Source: Leptospira ellinghausenii
GTDB lineage: Bacteria; Spirochaetota; Leptospiria; Leptospirales; Leptospiraceae
NCBI RefSeq assembly: GCF_003114815.1
Contig: NZ_BFAZ01000005.1
Location: 124,001 to 188,000, forward strand
Direction: 5' to 3'
Length of the DNA stretch: 64,000 bases
Shown here piece by piece: positions 18,327 to 26,620 of the stretch (positions are counted from its first letter, which is position 1; every line of letters starts with the position of its first letter). The position numbers and the translations under genes were made by a program. The notes under the pieces were generated by a model. That model was not told the origin of the DNA, searched no databases, and saw only the letters and a list, made by a program, of their open reading frames with translations.

Positions 18327-18890
18327 TTATCCTTTAGGTTTTTCACTAAGTGGGTTCATCACGACAACTATCGTCTTTCCGTCGTGTACCGGCATTTTTT
18401 CGGGAGAGGCATGCTCTTTTAGGTCCTCGACAAACCGGTTAACAATATTCATTCCAATTTCAGAGTGAACCATCTCTCTGCCTCGGAATCGAAGTGTCAC
18501 TTTTACTTTATCACCCTTTTGCAAGAATTCTAAAGCATGACGCTTCTTAATCTCGAAGTCATGGTTATCAATCCGCGGGCGGATTTTGATTTCTTTTACC
18601 GTGACTACGTGTTGTTTCTTTTTCGCTTCTTTCGTTTTTTTAAGAAGTTCGAATTTGTATTTTCCAAAATCGATCAGCTTACAGACGTGAACATCCTGGT
18701 CTCCCGAGACTTCCACCAAATCAAGGTTAGCTTCTTTTGCTCTTCTGAGCGCTTCTTCCAGAGTAACGATATCAGATCCTTCGTCACTGACGAGCCGAAT
18801 CGATGCTACATTGGTAATTTGTTCGTTAATTCTGATGTGGGCGAATTTATCTTGGTTTGGGTTCCCTCTAGGGTTGGGCCGTTTCTGCAT
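18327..18890 (-). CDS. infC: translation initiation factor IF-3
   Basis: 187 residues. N-terminal domain [19 protein letters not shown], linker [17 protein letters not shown]-terminal domain with [32 protein letters not shown] and KPKG at the end. It uses ATG, not the rare AUU or AUA common for infC, so the classical start-codon autoregulation is not apparent. GGAG lies just upstream and is the edge of a hairpin (18898-18926). Confidence 0.97.
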   Translation of the reverse strand: MQKRPNPRGNPNQDKFAHIRINEQITNVASIRLVSDEGSDIVTLEEALRRAKEANLDLVEVSGDQDVHVCKLIDFGKYKFELLKKTKEAKKKQHVVTVKEIKIRPRIDNHDFEIKKRHALEFLQKGDKVKVTLRFRGREMVHSEIGMNIVNRFVEDLKEHASPEKMPVHDGKTIVVVMNPLSEKPKG

Positions 18891-18897
18891 TCAGTCT

Positions 18898-18926
18898 CCG
18901 AAATTTCTTTCAATTTCCAATTTCGG
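18898..18926 (-). promoter_or_regulatory. hairpin in the infC leader adjoining its Shine-Dalgarno
   Basis: CCGAAAT and ATTTCGG form a 7-bp stem with a 15-base loop; on the minus strand the last stem bases run directly into GGAGACTGAATG, the infC ribosome-binding region. It could modulate infC-rpmI-rplT translation, for example as an L20 or IF-3 target, but that is only a suggestion. Confidence 0.35.
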
Positions 18927-18979
18927 ATGAAAAACTAGGCACGCAAGTACATTTCTTTGCAAATGCCGATGTTCAGGGG

Positions 18980-19903
18980 TTAAAGCGTTCCTGAAGGCCC
19001 TTCCCACACCACATATTCGATGGAAAGGGATTCTTTTTGGAGGATTTCAGGTAAAATGGGGACAAGGGAAAGGTATTCCCCATGGTTTCCCATTCCCATA
19101 CAAGATCCTCCATGGCAAATCCGACCGGACTCATCATACAAAACATATTGGATGAGGTTGTCATACTTTCGGTCACTCGGAATCGGATTGGTGGAAGGAA
19201 CAATCGCTAGGTAATGAAAGCCTTGGTTTTCTTTTCGTTCCAAACGGAATCGCAGTTTATTTTCTTTGGTGAGGGGTTCTGTGGCATACAAAAGTTCCCC
19301 TTTGCCAGGGTTCCATTTTTGGAAACCGTAAGTACCGACCACATGTTCGGCCCGTTTCCACTCTCGTTTGGATTCTTTTTTCATAGGTTTCGAAGAACCG
19401 ATTGTTAACGGAGATTCGATTCTATCGTTTGCATCGCAACCGGAGAAGGTGATCCGTAAACAAACGCGAGAAATTTCAGAAATGGAAAAAGGAAATCGGC
19501 TCCATAAACCAGGGACATCGTAACGTTCCCAAGGTTGGACACAGTGTTCGGAAGTTTGGCAAGACAATAAACGATCGGAAACATCGTAAAAAGCAGCGAC
19601 TACATACAATGAAACGGCTTTGTTTCCTAAATTTTGTCCCCCAGTGATGACAATGTTTGGACAATCAAAGGAAACATCTTTCCCCATTCCATCCACAAAT
19701 TGCATATGACTCACCTTCCATCCGAGAGTAACACCATCCGCTATGGGAAGGTCTATCATCGGGATAGCATCGTACGCATCACAGACGTCATACGGTGGTT
19801 GGATCGGAAGGTCCAGATAAAGAGTAACTGGTTCTTTCGATGTAGATACAAATTGACTCTTGAGCACTGGTAGGAACCATACGTTCCCGCCAGTGTTAGT
19901 CAA
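18980..19903 (-). CDS. hypothetical protein between thrS and infC
   Basis: 307 residues; I recognise no family. Composition suggests a beta-rich soluble protein with many aromatic residues (YDVPGLWSRFPF, GFHYLAIVP) and no signal peptide or membrane segment. The start is a TTG 9 bases after the thrS stop. It sits in the position usually occupied by nothing between thrS and infC, so it is likely co-transcribed with translation genes. Five scattered Cys do not form a recognisable metal motif. Function unknown. Confidence 0.7.
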   Translation of the reverse strand: MTNTGGNVWFLPVLKSQFVSTSKEPVTLYLDLPIQPPYDVCDAYDAIPMIDLPIADGVTLGWKVSHMQFVDGMGKDVSFDCPNIVITGGQNLGNKAVSLYVVAAFYDVSDRLLSCQTSEHCVQPWERYDVPGLWSRFPFSISEISRVCLRITFSGCDANDRIESPLTIGSSKPMKKESKREWKRAEHVVGTYGFQKWNPGKGELLYATEPLTKENKLRFRLERKENQGFHYLAIVPSTNPIPSDRKYDNLIQYVLYDESGRICHGGSCMGMGNHGEYLSLVPILPEILQKESLSIEYVVWEGPSGTL

Positions 19904-19912
19904 GAAATTTCT

Positions 19913-21829
19913 TTAGTTCAGTTCCCCTTTGAGGAGAGAGAGGAATCCATCACGAGAAACCGTTTCTGTTTTTTCTTCACCCATTCGCCTAAAGGAAATA
20001 CTTCCAGCTTCTTTTTCTTTATCCCCAAGGATGAGCGTATAACTGCACCGTTTTATGATGGAATCCCTAATTTTACTTCCGATTTTTTCATTCCGTACAT
20101 CGAGTTCGACTCGAAATCCGTGCATTACTAAATCTTGATATACTTCTTTCGCATAATCACTATGAGTTTCTGCCACGGTTAAGACACGAATTTGAATTGG
20201 ATTTAGCCAAAGTGGAAATTTTCCTTCGTAGTGTTCGATGAGAATTCCAATAAAACGTTCGAGGGATCCATAAATGGCTCGATGGATCATGACTGGTGCA
20301 TGTTTTTTTCCATCAGACGCAGTAAAGTCGAGTTCAAAACGATTTGGCATCGAGAAGTCAATTTGAACAGTTCCACATTGCCATAACCTACCAAGTGAGT
20401 CTTTGATATTGAACTCTATCTTTGGTCCGTAGAATGCTCCGTCTCCTTCTTTGATCCCGTATTCGATTCCTTTTTTCTTCAAGGCATCATGTAATGCTTG
20501 TGTGGCGAGGTTCCAATCTTCATCACTACCTTGGGACTTTTCTGGTCTTGTCGCAATGAAGGTTTTGAATTCGGTAAACCCAAATTTTTTATACACATCA
20601 AAGGTAAAATCAATGATGTCTTCGACTTCTGATTCTACTTTTTCTAGTGGCGCATAAATATGCGCATCGTCTTGTGTAAAGGCACGAACACGGAAAAGTC
20701 CATGAAGAACACCTGACATTTCATGTCGGTGCACATTCCCTAGTTCCATAAATCGAAGTGGTAATTCCCGATAGGAATGCATATGGTATTTGTAAATCAA
20801 ACAACACCCAGGACAGTTCATCGGTTTAACGGCGAACTCACTTTCATCGATGTCTGTGAAATACATGTTTTCCTTAAAATTATCCCAGTGGCCTGATTTT
20901 TTCCAAAGAGATGAATTTAAGATCGCAGGGGTTTTGATTTCTTGGTACCCACGTCTAAAACATTCTTCACGGATATACGATGCAAGGGTGTTCCAAAGAA
21001 CGGTTCCTTTTGGATGCCAAAAAGGAAACCCAGGAGCTTCGTCTTGGAAACTAAAGAGGTCGAGCTCTTTTCCCAGTTTTCTATGGTCTCTTTTTTTGGC
21101 TTCTTCAATGAGAAAGATATATTCATCTAACTGTTTTTTGGTGGGGAATGACACACCGTAAATACGAGTGAGTTGTTTGTTTTTGGAATCTCCCTTCCAA
21201 TACGCACCAGAAATGGCAGTGAGTTTGAAGGCTTTCAGTTGGCCAGTACGAGCCACATGTGGTCCACGGCATAAGTCATACCATTCCCCTTGACCGTATA
21301 ACGAAACAGAGGCGGCTTCAAATCCTTGGATGAGTTCTACCTTGTAAGGTTCATTTTCTTTCCTAAATTTTTCGATGGCTTCTTCTTTGGAAAGTTCCCA
21401 TCGTTTGACAGTGAGGTCTTCCTTAACAATTTTTCCCATCTCCACTTCGATTTTGGGTAGGTCATCCACCGTGATGATGGTTTCACCAAAATCGATGTCG
21501 TAAAAGAAAAACCCTGGACCATTCTCGATGACAGGACCCACAGTGAGTCTTGCATGAGGCCATAACCTTTGGACAGCCATCCCAAGTAAGTGGGCAGAGG
21601 AATGGTGGAAAACTTCTTTTCCATCTTTGTCATCAAAGGTTAGAAATTTGACACTCGTATTTTCGGTAGGAACAAAGGATAAATCAACAGTCCGTCCATC
21701 GGACAAGACAACGGCAAGAGCTTTCTCTTTTAAGAAAGGCAGTTGGTTTTGGACAAAATCAGAAAATGACTTTCCGGATTCGAGTTCTTTGGAACTTCCA
21801 TCGGGTAATGTAATCGTAAGTGCTGCCAT
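19913..21829 (-). CDS. thrS: threonine--tRNA ligase
   Basis: 638 residues from the ATG at 21829; a start at 21859 would add ten residues but its GGGAG is only a base from the codon, and family members begin near the ITLPDGS of the TGS domain. Order: TGS about 1-62; editing domain with HHSSAHLLG and the distal CRGPHVA; class II catalytic core with motif 1, the zinc-site MNCPGC, motif 2 ([16 protein letters not shown]) and motif 3 ([11 protein letters not shown]); anticodon-binding domain about 535-638. It charges tRNA-Thr and hydrolyses mischarged Ser-tRNA. Confidence 0.97.
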   Translation of the reverse strand: MAALTITLPDGSSKELESGKSFSDFVQNQLPFLKEKALAVVLSDGRTVDLSFVPTENTSVKFLTFDDKDGKEVFHHSSAHLLGMAVQRLWPHARLTVGPVIENGPGFFFYDIDFGETIITVDDLPKIEVEMGKIVKEDLTVKRWELSKEEAIEKFRKENEPYKVELIQGFEAASVSLYGQGEWYDLCRGPHVARTGQLKAFKLTAISGAYWKGDSKNKQLTRIYGVSFPTKKQLDEYIFLIEEAKKRDHRKLGKELDLFSFQDEAPGFPFWHPKGTVLWNTLASYIREECFRRGYQEIKTPAILNSSLWKKSGHWDNFKENMYFTDIDESEFAVKPMNCPGCCLIYKYHMHSYRELPLRFMELGNVHRHEMSGVLHGLFRVRAFTQDDAHIYAPLEKVESEVEDIIDFTFDVYKKFGFTEFKTFIATRPEKSQGSDEDWNLATQALHDALKKKGIEYGIKEGDGAFYGPKIEFNIKDSLGRLWQCGTVQIDFSMPNRFELDFTASDGKKHAPVMIHRAIYGSLERFIGILIEHYEGKFPLWLNPIQIRVLTVAETHSDYAKEVYQDLVMHGFRVELDVRNEKIGSKIRDSIIKRCSYTLILGDKEKEAGSISFRRMGEEKTETVSRDGFLSLLKGELN

Positions 21830-21878
21830 AAGTGTATTCCCAGGTTTTCGCACGAGCATTCTCCCGAAAAGTAAAGTT

Positions 21879-22472
21879 TTACCAGAGTTTTCCTGTTTCG
21901 AGAGATTCTGTTAGTTTCAAAAAACTTTCTTCGACTGATTGCTTACGGCCAAAACCACCTTCTCGTTCTAGATCAATAAATCCATGTACGAGAGAACGAA
22001 TGATCCGAATCCTATGGACCATTTCTTTGTCTAAAGTTTCGAATTGGAATGCAAACATACAGAGTTGTAAAATTCGATCTCCCAGTAATTTGAGCTCTGG
22101 GTCCGATTCGGTAGAAACGATGACAAGAGGGTACATATGAGGGAATTCTTTGGCAAAACTTCGATAGGATTTTAAAAAGTTTGGGATCCATTCTTTTGGT
22201 GGATCGGATTTTTTTAAATTTTGTTCTAATCTGTCACCTAATAGTCGCAAGGCTCTCTTTTGTATTTCCCAAAATATATCTTCGGTGTCTTTTACATGGT
22301 TATAAAGTGATGGCGTGCGAATGCCAAGTGCCTCTGCAACAGTTGCCAAACGAAATTCGGAAAAACCCACATTTTGAATGGTTTCCCACGCCAAATCCAA
22401 AATCAAACTACGGCTGATTTGGGTTTGGCCTTTTTTGGGTCTTCCGATTTTGTTTTTTATTTTTTTTGCCAT
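21879..22472 (-). CDS. TetR-family transcriptional regulator (WHG-type C-terminal domain)
   Basis: 197 residues. Basic N-terminal GRPKKGQ, then a TetR helix-turn-helix with [20 protein letters not shown] and YNHVKD. The C-terminal ligand domain ends in [14 protein letters not shown], matching the WHG subgroup. It overlaps the upstream alpha/beta hydrolase gene by 16 bases, so both are in one transcript. It probably represses its own operon through the ATTAGTT repeats at 23360-23388. Confidence 0.9.
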   Translation of the reverse strand: MAKKIKNKIGRPKKGQTQISRSLILDLAWETIQNVGFSEFRLATVAEALGIRTPSLYNHVKDTEDIFWEIQKRALRLLGDRLEQNLKKSDPPKEWIPNFLKSYRSFAKEFPHMYPLVIVSTESDPELKLLGDRILQLCMFAFQFETLDKEMVHRIRIIRSLVHGFIDLEREGGFGRKQSVEESFLKLTESLETGKLW

Positions 22473-23347
22473 AATGATTTTATATCTGAATAAAAACGAT
22501 TGGGTTCTTCTAAAAACGGATAATGCCCAACGTTTTCATAAAGATAAACCGTTCCACCAATGGTATCCTGTATCCAATTTGTTTCCTCTTCCGGATTTGA
22601 GAAATCAGGATCCTTTAATCCCATGATGATGATGTGATTCCCTTTTACATGGACAAGCTCATTTTCACATTCCTCTTTTGGTGCAAATAACATAGAACGA
22701 AGTGCGGCCATCCTTCCTTCTTCTTTTAAATTTTCTTTGAGTTTTTCCTTACGTTCTTCCAAATCTTTTGGTGGTTGGATAGGGAAAAGAGATTCATAAA
22801 ATTTGGCCCAAACACTTGGTCCCCAAGGACCCCGAAAGGCAATTTGTAATATCGATTTTAACCCCCAAGACATAGGTTCTTTGTCTCTAACAAAAGGTCC
22901 TGATAAAACCATTCCTAACACTCGTTTTTTCTCTTTCGACTGGATGTACACTGCAGATGCCGCTGTCATCGAATTAGCAATGATGTAAACATTTTGCAGA
23001 TTGTTTCTCTGAATGAAGGAGAGAATATCCATTGCGGTTTCCTTCGGCCCATAAGAAGAAAAGCTAACATCTGATTCACCCATACCTCGCAGATCAAATG
23101 TATATACATTCCCTTCATTTTTTAATAAATGGACCAAATCAGAATAACTTTCCTTTCGATCGCCTATCCCAGGTAATAAGATAAAATTCTGTTTGCCTGA
23201 TCCCGACTTCGTATAGGCAATTTTTCCTTCTTTTAATGCGAAATAAGAAGTGATTGGTTTTTCGTTTTTCGAGAAATCATCAGCCCATAGGCATAATGGG
23301 ATAAGAATTGGTAATAAAATGGGGAAATAGTGGTAGTGAATTTTCAT
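22457..23347 (-). CDS. exported alpha/beta hydrolase
   Basis: 296 residues with a signal peptide (about 1-22, ending LWADD). Oxyanion-side LLPGIGDRKES, strand YTFDLRGMGES, nucleophile elbow IIANSMTAAS with Ser near 128, acid in GLKDPDF, and His in NVGHYPFLE. The triad is complete, but the elbow reads ANSMT in place of GxSxG. The substrate is unknown; linkage to a TetR regulator suggests a response to a small molecule such as an ester or lactone. Predicted location is periplasm or outer face. Confidence 0.82.
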   Translation of the reverse strand: MKIHYHYFPILLPILIPLCLWADDFSKNEKPITSYFALKEGKIAYTKSGSGKQNFILLPGIGDRKESYSDLVHLLKNEGNVYTFDLRGMGESDVSFSSYGPKETAMDILSFIQRNNLQNVYIIANSMTAASAVYIQSKEKKRVLGMVLSGPFVRDKEPMSWGLKSILQIAFRGPWGPSVWAKFYESLFPIQPPKDLEERKEKLKENLKEEGRMAALRSMLFAPKEECENELVHVKGNHIIIMGLKDPDFSNPEEETNWIQDTIGGTVYLYENVGHYPFLEEPNRFYSDIKSLWQKK

Positions 23348-23353
23348 AAATCT

Positions 23354-23388
23354 AATATAATTAGTTTATTTAACTAATGCAATTAGTT
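23354..23388 (-). promoter_or_regulatory. promoter and operator of the hydrolase-tetR operon
   Basis: Three alternating half-sites, ATTAGTT-TATTT-AACTAAT-GCA-ATTAGTT (23360-23388), form two overlapping 7-bp dyads. On the minus strand TTGCAT (23382-23377), a 17-base spacer and TATATT (23359-23354) make a sigma-70-like promoter, so a bound TetR dimer would block it. The predicted RNA start is practically at the ATG (23347), so the mRNA may be leaderless. Confidence 0.55.
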
Positions 23389-23516
23389 TTTTATCAATTT
23401 TTACAATTTCGTACTTCCATTGGTTAAATTTTGGCTAAAAGCAAGAATTCTTACTTGCTCCAGTTCGAAAATTCCCATATTTTAAATCCATTCGCCTTAT
23501 ACTTGGATTTAAAAAT

Positions 23517-24866
23517 TTGCAGATCATATTTTACGACAAAGAAACCACCCGATTAAAATCAGAAAAAAAAGGGACAACCATCTTAGAAACTGCACTCAAA
23601 CATGATTATCCGTTGTATCATTTATGTGGTGGGAATGCAAAGTGTACCACTTGCCGCGTATATGTTTCGGATGGAATTTCCAATTTAAGCAACCGAAACG
23701 AGAGGGAACAATTACTCGCTGAGCGCAAAGGATGGCCTACTGAGATTCGATTGGCCTGCCAAACGGAAGTATTTGGAGACATTGGATTGCGAAGGATCAT
23801 TCGTGATAATAAAGATTTAAAAACGGTCACAAGTGAGTCGAAGTCTTCCAAAACCGGCGAAGAATGTTTTGCTGTGATTTTGTTTTTGGACATCAAAGGA
23901 TTTACTTCTTTTACAGAATCCAATTTAGCCTATGATGTTGTTTTTGTATTAAATCGTTTTTTTCATGAAATGAGTGAACCCATTCTCAACAACGGTGGTG
24001 AAATTGATAAATTCATTGGCGATGGAATTTTAGCATTTTTTCAAATCCCAAATGAAACTGGATCCAAACAATCCCAAGCAGAAGAGATGCAAAATCTCAA
24101 AACAGAAACAATGAAATCGGCCATTCGTGCTTGTTTGCGAATGTTTGATCAATTAAAAAAGTTCAATATTGAAATGAAAGATCGTTTCAATTTTACATTT
24201 GATATTCGATTAGGACTACATGCAGGGAATGTTATCTATGGGGATATTGGCCATTCCGAGTTTAAGAGCCAAACTGTTTTGGGTGATGTAGTGAATGTGG
24301 CAAGTAGGCTAGAAGCATTAAATAAAAAAACAAACACACGTTTTTTGGTATCCGATGTCATTTATGATACGATCGGTACATCATTATCCATTGATAAAAA
24401 AGTAATCACAAAACTGAGAGGGAAATCGGATGTGATGAAAGCATACTCTGTGATCGGCTTTAAAGGAAAAGATCCAATCCTTTTCGTCCAACAATACTTT
24501 GATCATTTAAATGCAAAAAACCCAAATTGGATCCATAATTACGAAAACAAATTAGAATCATTTCGAAACAAAAAAGTGAATCTGGAAAATTCCAATGAAA
24601 CAACCGACGAAGCTTTGATTCCATTACATCAAATTTTAGAATCGATTGTTGATAAACTGGGTAACCCGAAGACCTTAAAAAAAGTAATTTCAAAATTAGC
24701 GAACCATTACCAAATGTTATCAATTCCGAGAGAAAACTTCTCCAAACTTGTTTCTGTATTTTTAAATTCATTGGAAGAAACATCTTCCGAGTTGTGGAAC
24801 AATGAGATTTCTTTGGTCTTAAAAGAAGTTTGGACCGATATCACTATTCAATTATTAGAATCTTAA
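23517..24866 (+). CDS. ferredoxin-adenylate cyclase-globin-like fusion protein
   Basis: 449 residues, cytoplasmic. Residues 1-95: 2Fe-2S ferredoxin with Cys37, 43, 46 and 81 (CX5CX2CX34C spacing, as in adrenodoxin types). Residues about 118-320: class III cyclase with metal Asp in FLDIKGFT, adenine-selecting Lys in IDKFIGDG and Asp in LGDVVNVASRLE, plus the catalytic Asn and Arg, so it should make cAMP. Residues about 328-449 align by eye with single-domain globins: YFDHLNAKNP matches the B-C helices of Vitreoscilla haemoglobin, ILESIVDKL the E helix, LANHYQM puts His397 at the proximal F8 site, and the W-rich end matches G-H. The start is TTG. The next genes encode an ABC protein (53 bases on) and a GH94 enzyme. 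Confidence 0.85.
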   Translation: MQIIFYDKETTRLKSEKKGTTILETALKHDYPLYHLCGGNAKCTTCRVYVSDGISNLSNRNEREQLLAERKGWPTEIRLACQTEVFGDIGLRRIIRDNKDLKTVTSESKSSKTGEECFAVILFLDIKGFTSFTESNLAYDVVFVLNRFFHEMSEPILNNGGEIDKFIGDGILAFFQIPNETGSKQSQAEEMQNLKTETMKSAIRACLRMFDQLKKFNIEMKDRFNFTFDIRLGLHAGNVIYGDIGHSEFKSQTVLGDVVNVASRLEALNKKTNTRFLVSDVIYDTIGTSLSIDKKVITKLRGKSDVMKAYSVIGFKGKDPILFVQQYFDHLNAKNPNWIHNYENKLESFRNKKVNLENSNETTDEALIPLHQILESIVDKLGNPKTLKKVISKLANHYQMLSIPRENFSKLVSVFLNSLEETSSELWNNEISLVLKEVWTDITIQLLES

Positions 24867-24919
24867 AATAAACCTTGCCATCCTATGTTTTATGATTCAA
24901 ATGAACTCAAAATTCATTC

Positions 24920-26620
24920 ATGCTGACAGAACTTAACAAACCATCCATCGTCAAACACTTACTTTCTTTCATTTCGCAACTGTTTCGTTCAAAACAAGGG
25001 CCTGCGGCCATCCGATATAGTATTTTTTTACTCCTTCTTGTCATAACATTCAATGGATTCAATGTTCTCAATAGTTATGTAGGCAGAGATTTTATTTCAG
25101 CATTGGAACAAAAAAACTCTAAGTCTTTTTTTCATTTTGCTTTGTTGTATGGAATTGTATTTATCATTTCATCTGGTATAGGAGGCATTTATCGATTTAT
25201 TGAAGAAAGACTGGGTGTATTATGGAGAGAGCAGTTAACTTGGAGATTTACAGAATCATACTTAAGTGAAAAAACCTACCATTCGATTCTAAACAAAAAA
25301 GGAATCGAAAATCCTGACCAGAGGATTACTGATGATGTGAAAGCCTTCACCACCACTACTTTGTCTTTTATCTTACTTTTTTTAGGAGGAGTTTTTTCTG
25401 CTGTTTCGTTTGCAGGAGTACTTTGGAGCATCAATCCAATTTTATTTTTTGTTGCTATACTTTATGCGATGATTGGAACCATTTCGACAATTCTTTTAGG
25501 AAAAGATCTGATACGAATCAACTACAACCAACTCGATTTAGAAGCCAATTACCGGTCTGATTTACTTCATATCAAACAACATGCAGAATCCATTGCCCTT
25601 ACCCATCGTGAATTACGAATGTCGGTTCGCTTAAAATCAAAACTGAAAAAACTAGTGACAAACTTTAAAAAGTTAATCTCTGTCAATTTACGATTAAGTC
25701 TTTTTACCAATAGTTACAATTATTTCATTCAAATCATACCAATGTTACTCATTGCACCAAGTTATATGCGAGGAGAAATTCAATTTGGAGTGATCACACA
25801 AGCAGGACTTGCATTTACTACATTATTGAATGCATTTTCTCTAATCGTCACTCAATTCCAATCAATTTCTTCCTTTAGTGCTGTGGTAAAACGATTACAA
25901 TCTTTAGATACAGCAATGGAAGAATCAATTAAAACGGTAAAACAAAGAGAACAAGATAGTTTCCATTTAGACGAGATCATCTTTGATCAATTTAGTTTGT
26001 ATGCAAATGACAAATCAATGTATCTCATCCAAAACCTGAATCTTAAGATAAAAAGAAAGGAACGTTGGCTCATTACGGCTATTGATGAAAACACAAAACT
26101 GATTCTTTTTAGAACCTTAGCAGGGTTAAACAAAGAAAACGAAGGAAGAATCTTAAAACCAAACCGTGACGAAGTATTATTTTTACCAGAACAGCCCTAC
26201 CTTCCACCAGGAAGATTACGAAATGTCATTGTTCCAACATTTCTAGCGAATACAATACCAGACTCAAGGGTGATGAAAGAATTAAAATTCCATAACTTAG
26301 ACACTCTTGTCAAACGATTAGGTGGATTGTCTGCTCTCAAGGAATGGGACGACGAACTTTCGTTAGCCGAAAAATTCAAGATTTCAACAATCAGAATCCA
26401 ATTTGCAAAACCCAAGTTTGTTGTCATCGATAGACCAACTTCTAGTGTCGGAAAATTCGAAGTTTCAAAAGTATTAAAGAATTTTCATTCTCTCGGAATC
26501 ACTACCATCATTCTAGCAAAAGGGGAAGAAACTGCACTAGAATATGATTACCACCTAAACTTTGGTCATTTTGGTAAATGGACATTGAATCCATTGAGCC
26601 CATTCTTAAAGGAAAATTGA
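24920..26620 (+). CDS. SbmA/BacA-type ABC transporter with a degenerate ATPase domain
   Basis: 566 residues. Membrane domain about 1-350 of the ABC_membrane_2 type, with SYVGRDFISALEQ and ENPDQRITDD as hallmarks. The nucleotide-binding domain (about 352-566) keeps its frame (NLNLKIKRKERWL, FLPEQPYLPPGRLR, FAKPKFVVIDRPTSS) but has lost the chemistry: Walker A glycines are gone (TAIDENTKLI; Lys retained), the signature reads LSLAEK in place of LSxGE, the catalytic Glu after Walker B is Arg, and the switch His is absent. ATP hydrolysis is therefore unlikely. Relatives import peptides, vitamin B12 or acyl compounds, and proton-driven SbmA lacks an ATPase domain altogether. It overlaps the next gene by one base. 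Confidence 0.85.
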   Translation: MLTELNKPSIVKHLLSFISQLFRSKQGPAAIRYSIFLLLLVITFNGFNVLNSYVGRDFISALEQKNSKSFFHFALLYGIVFIISSGIGGIYRFIEERLGVLWREQLTWRFTESYLSEKTYHSILNKKGIENPDQRITDDVKAFTTTTLSFILLFLGGVFSAVSFAGVLWSINPILFFVAILYAMIGTISTILLGKDLIRINYNQLDLEANYRSDLLHIKQHAESIALTHRELRMSVRLKSKLKKLVTNFKKLISVNLRLSLFTNSYNYFIQIIPMLLIAPSYMRGEIQFGVITQAGLAFTTLLNAFSLIVTQFQSISSFSAVVKRLQSLDTAMEESIKTVKQREQDSFHLDEIIFDQFSLYANDKSMYLIQNLNLKIKRKERWLITAIDENTKLILFRTLAGLNKENEGRILKPNRDEVLFLPEQPYLPPGRLRNVIVPTFLANTIPDSRVMKELKFHNLDTLVKRLGGLSALKEWDDELSLAEKFKISTIRIQFAKPKFVVIDRPTSSVGKFEVSKVLKNFHSLGITTIILAKGEETALEYDYHLNFGHFGKWTLNPLSPFLKEN

